Of a stretch of DNA of 64,000 nucleotides, positions 57,186 through 64,000 are shown piece by piece. The position numbers were made by a program, and so were the translations under genes. How positions within the stretch are numbered: position 1 is the stretch's first letter; every line of letters begins with the position of its first letter. Under the pieces are notes generated by a model. The model did no database searches and was not told the DNA's origin. It saw nothing but the letters and a program-made list of their open reading frames with translations. The DNA is from Channallabes apus (lineage: Eukaryota; Chordata; Actinopteri; Siluriformes; Clariidae). The stretch is from NCBI GenBank assembly GCA_030522415.1, contig CM060107.1:22542071-22606070 (forward strand), read 5' to 3'.

Positions 57186-57786
57186 CTGCACCACGCCGGA
57201 TTTCCGGCGTACTGTGGCTGCAGGAGAAAAAAAAAATCAAGTTCGCGAATATTGATCTGTCATTTCTCTAGATCTGAGATGCGCAGGCGATAGAGAAGGA
57301 ACAGCCAATCAGAAGTAGTGTGTGGATATCTGTGATTGGCTGGTTTTGTGGCTCTTTTGTAACACTGGACAAAGTTGAGCGAGCGCGCACAGAAAATAAA
57401 TGTTGCACGCGCATGTACTGTAGTGATGAACGATTCGTTCTTTTTAAGCGAATATTTAACATGAACGAGTCGTCTCGGAGAGTGATCCGTTCATTTTCTA
57501 TTGGGAGAACATGTTGAGCGAGCAGGGGAGACACCGCACGCGCAGAATCGCTCAGAATTGTGGCAGGAATTAATTTGAGCTTGACCTGTCATTTAATATC
57601 GCCCACCCACTCGTCACTTCATGTAAGAAATTAGCGGAGGATAATCAATTAGTTAATCAATTCCTGTGTACTTTGGAGTACTATTATTCCCACGTTTGGG
57701 TCGCCGCCATTTTTTAAAAACGCTCCCTATAACTCCGCCCACCGCTCGTGACGTCACAGGTTCTCGCGACTAGACCAGCAGAGTTT
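57186..57786. other. mixed old repeat DNA
   Basis: GATGAACGATTCGTTC at 57424 and the GAACGAGTCG that follows resemble a hAT terminus. The phrase AATATCGCCCACCC at 57595 is the complement of the hAT end type seen at 21839. No gene. Confidence 0.35.
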
Positions 57787-58177
57787 AGGGGCCGGTGCTA
57801 TGCTCTAATATGCCCCCTTGCCATGGATTGGCATCTCTTTCAATTAATATACTGTATTAGAACATAAATTCATACAGTAGGTTTATGGTTTACAAATTTA
57901 CAAGTTATACCAAATGAATTTGATTATAAAATAACCAATATAAAAAAATGTTGTATAGGGGAAAAAATTTATATTTTTATATTGCTTATTTTATAATAAA
58001 AATCGTTTCATGTAATTTTTTTTTACCACAAACTATATTTATTTAGTGTAAATTGTGATAAATAATTTGTTATTTTTACATTGACAAACCCCTGCAAAAT
58101 AATAATTTTGGGGGATTTGTATTAATCGTCTCTACGGCTGTCACGTGCCTAGGGTTAATTATAATAGTAATAGTATA

Positions 58178-59797
<1,620 letters not shown>

Positions 59798-59909
59798 TAT
59801 TTGATAATAATAAACCTATGAATGTATGTCCTAATATAATATTTGATAGCGATTCTGTAGGGGGGGGGGATCCATGGCAGGGGGGCATTTTAGCGCATAA
59901 CACCGGTTC

Positions 59910-60030
59910 GGTGCTTATTTTAGGGCACTGGCACCATTTTTTTTCTTTGTGGAAAAGCGCGGCACTGGTTCCAAAATTGGGAACCGGCACCAAACCGGCA
60001 CGGGAACCAGAGCAGTTGAAAAAAAGGGGT
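59910..60030. repeat. GGAACCGGCACC-rich fragment, hAT-like end
   Basis: GGTTCCAAAATTGGGAACCG and GCACCAAACCGGCACGGGAA resemble the GGTACCGGTGCC-rich ends of the hAT at 9105-10196. No defined boundary. Confidence 0.35.
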
Positions 60031-60359
60031 ATTACTGACCTGTCTTGGTATGGCTGTAGCATCTGTAGCATTTACTTCCAGTGATTGTACTAAGATGGGC
60101 TAATAATGTCAATCTAGGCACTGAACATATTGAGAAGAAAATGCTGTATTTTCTTGAATAATACTGGGGGCATAATGCAAATATGAACATATCTAAAGAG
60201 CCACTTGACAATAATGATGATCAGGGTTATACATAGGCTGTATATACTGTATATTTGGGCCCAGGGGCCAACAAGTTATGTGTAAAACTGCGTCGCATAC
60301 ATAGTACCCCCACCCCTACTCACCTCGGGGGCAAGGAAAAAAAGTTCAGGCTCAGGAAT

Positions 60360-60815
60360 TTTTTAGGTCTGAGAAACTCCAAAAGTGCAGCTCTTGTTGG
60401 ATGTTCCCATTGTGCAGTGGTCAGGACCTAAAAGTGGACATGGACGGCCAAAGCTCAGATGGATAGCGAAGTGCTGAAAATGCTGAAAAAGTCAAAGCTG
60501 GTGCTGACAGAAAGGTTACAGAAGGGCAGGTTGCGTGTACATCACTTTACTGGGGAAGAGATGGCACCAGGATGCACTTTGGGGAGATGGCAAGCCACTG
60601 AGGGCAGTGTGATGCTTTGGGCAATGTTCTGCTGGGAAACCTTTGGTCCTATCCCTCATGTCAATGCTATTTTGGCACGTACTTACACTGTACATAAACA
60701 TTGCTGCTGACCATTGCACCCCTTCATGAAAACTCTTTTAGCAGGATAATGCGCCCGGACTCACTGCAAAAAATGGGACAGAATGGTTAGAGGCACACAT
60801 TCTCTTTGAACTACT
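60360..60815 (+). mobile_element. Tc1-type transposase-gene fragment
   Basis: Same family as 33281-34345. TGGCACCAGGATGCACTTTG, GGGCAGTGTGATGCTTTGGG, CAATGTTCTGCTGGGAAACC and AGCAGGATAATGCGCCCGG (second Asp) are in order. The reading frame is broken and the start is missing. Confidence 0.75.
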
Positions 60816-60819
60816 CTAA

Positions 60820-61094
60820 GTGGACTCTATTTACTGATTAGGTGACTTCTGAAGGCAGTTGGTTCCACTGGATTTTAGTTAGGGGTATCACAGTAAAGAG
60901 GGCTGAATACAAATGCAAGATTTTATTTGTAAAAAGTTTTAAAAAGCATTTATCATTTTCCTTTCACTTCACAATTATGTGCAACTTTGTGTTCGTCTCA
61001 AAATCCCAATAAAATACGTTTACGTTTGTGGTTGCTACATGAAAAAAAAAAAGTGGAGAAGTTTACGAGGTGTGAATACTTTTGCAAGGCACTG
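60820..61094. mobile_element. Tc1-type terminal region of another family
   Basis: GTGACTTCTGAAGGCAGTTG, TTTAGTTAGGGGTATCACAG, CCCAATAAAATACGTTTACG and the end TGAATACTTTTGCAAGGCACTG|TA belong to the 3' end of a fish Tc1. The terminus is related to, but not the same as, the left end at 3498. Confidence 0.75.
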
Positions 61095-61096
61095 TA

Positions 61097-62410
61097 AATC
61101 CCAGTTGCTATTTATATTCGTTCTAAACCGGTCACTCTGCAGACAATCCTCATTTCTGTATTAATGGTATGTGTACTCCAGTCCAAGGTTCTGTCCATGG
61201 AGGGAGGATTAGTGCTGTTAACATTACCATAACAGTTTGCAGAGTGTGAGTTCAGTCAGCACATTTAGATTTTTAATCCCACTGCTCATGACTTTAATGA
61301 ATTTTAAATGATTTCTGTCTCAGCACAGAGATATTCGAGTGTGATTAATAAACAGAGAAAAGTGGCTCAGGGATTTTGTATTCGTTCAGTCATCAGAAGG
61401 AAGATGGAGGAAGCACTTCTTATTCAACACACACATTACACAGGAGTGTTATGCCTTTAATCATCTTCAAATATTGCCAACATTAAAGGCAATTGATTGG
61501 GAATAAAACAAGTAATATAGAACTTTTATGAACTTCTTTTATCCTGGTAGTACAAAGAAGAGCATAAACCAGCCCTTTTTTGTCTGAAAGCTTTGATGTA
61601 AAATTTAAAAGCCTACATCTGAAACATTGACTATAGTGTCAAGCAAACACTAAATAAATAATAATCATTAAATAACACTGAGCACTGAAATGATGTATCG
61701 TCTCCATTATTGGAGAAGATTTCACTAACAGCAGAAAATGTCTCCTATACTTTAGTTAATATGCTACAGGAATGTGTTTCTAGCTGCACAGTTTTACATG
61801 GGGTATTTCCCTGGGAGTGAGAGTCACCCCTATTCAAGAGGTGCTCTGCTATCTTGTACATTTTCAACACTTCTGTCTCTACATCAGACATACCCCTTAT
61901 CTCTTCTTGTGTCACATGCTTCTAATTGAACATAGCATTGCGGATTTTGATCACGTACAGATGTTGAAACGGGATTCGTAAAAGTTTTTTTTTTTTTTAC
62001 GAACGCAGCAGGCGACTAATGAATCTTTCGAATCACAGCTCACTGCAACACATTCACTGGTTTTAATGACACGTCATGTTCGTAAAAAGAAAAGGGGGGG
62101 TACAAAACAAAAATAAAGTTTCTGTTACAGTGGCCACATCACACATGGGTTTTGGAACACTGCAAGCCCAACACCATATGAATTTAATCAGATTTCTTTT
62201 ATTCAGCAACGCTGACTTCAGAGAAAAGGAGGCTTGTCTCACAGCCACTGACAGTTCAAGGAGAGAGAGAGTCATTTAGATCAGACCTAGGCCTACAGGG
62301 TGGGGGAAAATTAACTAAGCAATATTTGATGACTATAGAACTTGGAGTGTCACTAGATCATCACCCCATGGTGCACCATCCTATTTCGCACTTACTGAGC
62401 GTGCATGGTT
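61097..62410. other. no gene recognised
   Basis: AT-rich. A poly-T run at about 61985-62000. The flanking GATTCGTAAAAG and ACGAATGC-like bases suggest an old terminal repeat, not resolved. Confidence 0.4.
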
Positions 62411-62595
62411 GGACCAGCATTTTCTAAGACATTGGCTGTCCATATCTCGCTCCATGTGATTTTTTTTCCTGCGGGCCTATGCAAATGAGGAGATATACAT
62501 GTACAGGACAATACCTCGCAACACTGGAGGACGGGAGGATATCCCAAATGACTTCCTTCAGAAGACCGTGCATTCCCTCTCCGATGGAATTTAAT
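62411..62595 (+). pseudogene. possible DDE transposase C-terminal relic
   Basis: Reading + strand: AWLDQHFLRHWLSISRSM, a stop, then FFLRAYANEEIYMYRTIPRN and DIPNDFLQKTVHSLSDGI. This follows the pattern of mariner-like transposases around PDLTPCDFFLWGYVK (third catalytic residue) and the helices after it. The match is loose and the DFFL Asp is lost. No ends found. Confidence 0.35.
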
Positions 62596-63075
62596 ACAAT
62601 TTGTTTAAAAAAAATTCTATTAGGAATATGCACTTTATTACCAATGTTTAATGCCTTGTTACTTTTCACCCGCCCTGTAGATCAGTAGATCAGACTCTGT
62701 GATCTTGTGTTCCTTATTTTTATTCTTTATTAGCATTTTTTCGTATTTATTTGTTTGTCTGTTTGTGTGTTATGTCATGCATTAAACAATATGTTTTTGA
62801 GTGTAGGCATCAATACAAACAAGTTTATGGGGAACCATGAAAACTTTATTTATTTGTTTGAAGTTTACAAAGATTTGTTTGATCTCTTCCGGATTAATGT
62901 ATAGCTCTGATTTCAGCCAAGTATTAAACTTAATTTCGCAACAAAACTGAGAAAAAAAGCCATGTTATTTGTAAACACAATCAAATTCATGCCCACGTCT
63001 ACATCCACATTACCACCCTGAAGTGACTCAATCCCATTTTTTTACCTTAATATTGTGACACTGATTTGGGCTGGA
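62596..63075. other. no gene recognised
   Basis: AT-rich spacer before the SINE. Confidence 0.45.
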
Positions 63076-63445
63076 GGCGGCACGGTGGTGTAGTGGTTAG
63101 CACTGTCGCCTTGCACCTCCAGGGTCTGGGTTCGATTCCCCGGCCAGGCTCGATTCCCGTCTCTGTGTGCATGTAGTTTGCATGTTCTCCCCGTGCTTGG
63201 TGGGTTTCCTCCGGGTAGTCCGGTTTCCTCCCACAGTCCAAAGATATGCAGGTTAGGCTAATTGGCGTTCCTAAATTGCCCGTAGTGTGTGAGTGTGTGT
63301 ATGTGTGTGTGCCCTGCAATGGATTGGCACCCTGTCCAGGGTGTACCTCACCTAGTGCCCGAAGTCTCCTGGGATAGGCTCCAGGTCCCCCGCGACCCTG
63401 AAAAAAAAAAACAGGATTAAGCGGTATAGAAAATGAATGAATGAA
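63076..63445 (+). mobile_element. tRNA-headed SINE, full length (best copy)
   Basis: tRNA-like head GGCGGCACGGTGGTGTAGTG with A-box, B-box GGGTTCGATTCCCC, body GTGCTTGGTGGGTTTCCTCC and TAGGCTAATTGGCGTTCCTA, tail AAGTCTCCTGGGATAGGCTC and GATTAAGCGGTATAGAAAAT, then AATG repeats. It is transcribed by RNA polymerase III in principle and moved by a partner LINE. Ten or so copies or pieces occur in this window. It is close to SINEs reported from catfish, a family link I give from memory. Confidence 0.9.
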
Positions 63446-63510
63446 TGATTTGGGGTGCGTGCACAATAAGGATGTCACTGTCAAAAGTCGTATGTGGTGA
63501 ATTGGATATA

Positions 63511-64000
63511 CAGTGCTTTCAGAAAGTATTCACAGCGCATCAGTTTCACAGCATGCACAGATGCTTAAGAATAATTCATTCTTATTCTAAAATGAATTAA
63601 ATTATTTTTTGCCCTCAGAATTCTACACACGGCACCCCATAATGACAACATGAAAAAAAACCTTGAGATTATTGCAAATTTATTAAAAAAAGTATTCACA
63701 GCCTTTGCCATAAAGCGCAAAATTGAGCTCAGGCGCATCCTGTTTCCCCTGATCATCCTTGAGATGTTTCTGCAGCTTAATTGGAGGCCACTTGTGGTAA
63801 ATTCAGTTGATTGGACATGATTTGGAAAGGCACACAGCTGTCTATATAAGGTCCCACAGTTGACAGTTCATGTCAAAGCACAATCCAAGCATGAAGTCAA
63901 AGGAATTGTCTGTAGACCTCAGAGACAGGATTGTCTCGAGGCACAAATCTGGGGAAGGTTACAGAAAAATTTCTGCTACTTTTAAGGTCCCAATGAGGAC
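63511..64000 (+). mobile_element. Tc1-type transposon, left half, runs off the window
   Basis: TA|CAGTGCTTTCAGAAAGTATT is a typical end. A long inner repeat follows (CACCCCATAATGACAACATG), then the leader (AAGGCACACAGCTGTCTATA) and the start of the transposase gene at 63891. The other half is outside the window. Confidence 0.9.
63891..64000 (+). CDS. Tc1 transposase, N-terminal part, cut by the window edge
   Basis: ATG at 63891-63893. 36 codons are visible: MKSKELSVDLRDRIVSRHKS then GEGYRKISATFKVPMR, the first helix-turn-helix of a Tc1 DNA-binding domain. No stop or frameshift in this part. Whether the rest is open cannot be told from here. Confidence 0.8.
   Translation, partial: MKSKELSVDLRDRIVSRHKSGEGYRKISATFKVPMR

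Noticed and set aside
63076..63150. tRNA gene at the head of the best SINE
   Set aside because: The A- and B-boxes are there, but the acceptor stem does not close and the unit is repeated with the same long tail, so it is a SINE.

Overview
The window reads as nuclear DNA of a bony fish, most likely an ostariophysan and perhaps a catfish. Three things point there: many copies of one tRNA-headed SINE (A-box near TGGTGTAGTGG, B-box near GGTTCGATTCC), at least eight Tc1 terminal-repeat types, and several BED-finger hAT elements with an RTE-type LINE ending in ATCC repeats. Nothing looks bacterial, organellar or viral. There is no complete host coding sequence, no CRISPR array and no free-standing RNA gene. 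Host genes are visible only at the edges and as faint exon signals; the rest is intron or intergenic DNA made largely of nested, decayed transposons.

Layout. 1-3.5 kb: a Tc1 scrap, then a good candidate last coding exon (553-675, + strand) and its 3' untranslated region. 3.5-6.2 kb: a truncated Tc1 abutting a deleted Gypsy-type LTR element on the minus strand (248-bp LTR, tRNA-Leu primer site, gag and integrase-tail relics, no protease or reverse transcriptase). 7.3-7.55 kb: a CpG-rich GC-box block ending in a splice donor, the likely promoter and untranslated first exon of a second + strand gene. 8.2-23.2 kb: a dense nest of SINEs, Tc1 copies, hAT elements (two with 8-bp target duplications), a foldback element and common fish repeats. 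23.2-28 kb: mostly single-copy-looking. 28-31.5 kb: a minus-strand RTE-like LINE with a perfect 12-bp target duplication, next to a fragment of a second copy. 33-39 kb: more Tc1 copies, a small hAT with an 8-bp duplication and SINEs. 39.8 kb: a weak candidate 63-nt exon. 40-52 kb: mostly single-copy-looking, with a mariner-type MITE, SINEs, microsatellites and an eroded Gypsy pol relic. 52-60 kb: two closely related Tc1 elements in opposite orientation; one keeps an open 256-codon frame that has lost the first catalytic aspartate, the other is full length with two stop codons and is nested in an older inverted-repeat element. 60-64 kb: further Tc1 scraps, one full SINE and the start of another Tc1 at the window edge.

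No operon or cooperating host pathway is visible. The elements can be ordered by nesting: the hAT at 9.1 kb sits in an insert that itself interrupts a Tc1; a SINE tail and a small hAT interrupt the Tc1 at 34.5-36 kb; a Tc1 interrupts the inverted-repeat element at 57.8-59.9 kb. The most unusual items are the in-frame-deleted Tc1 reading frame, the inverted Tc1 pair, the gag-to-integrase deletion of the LTR element, and two unnamed long-inverted-repeat elements (13.6-15.5 kb and 57.8-59.9 kb).
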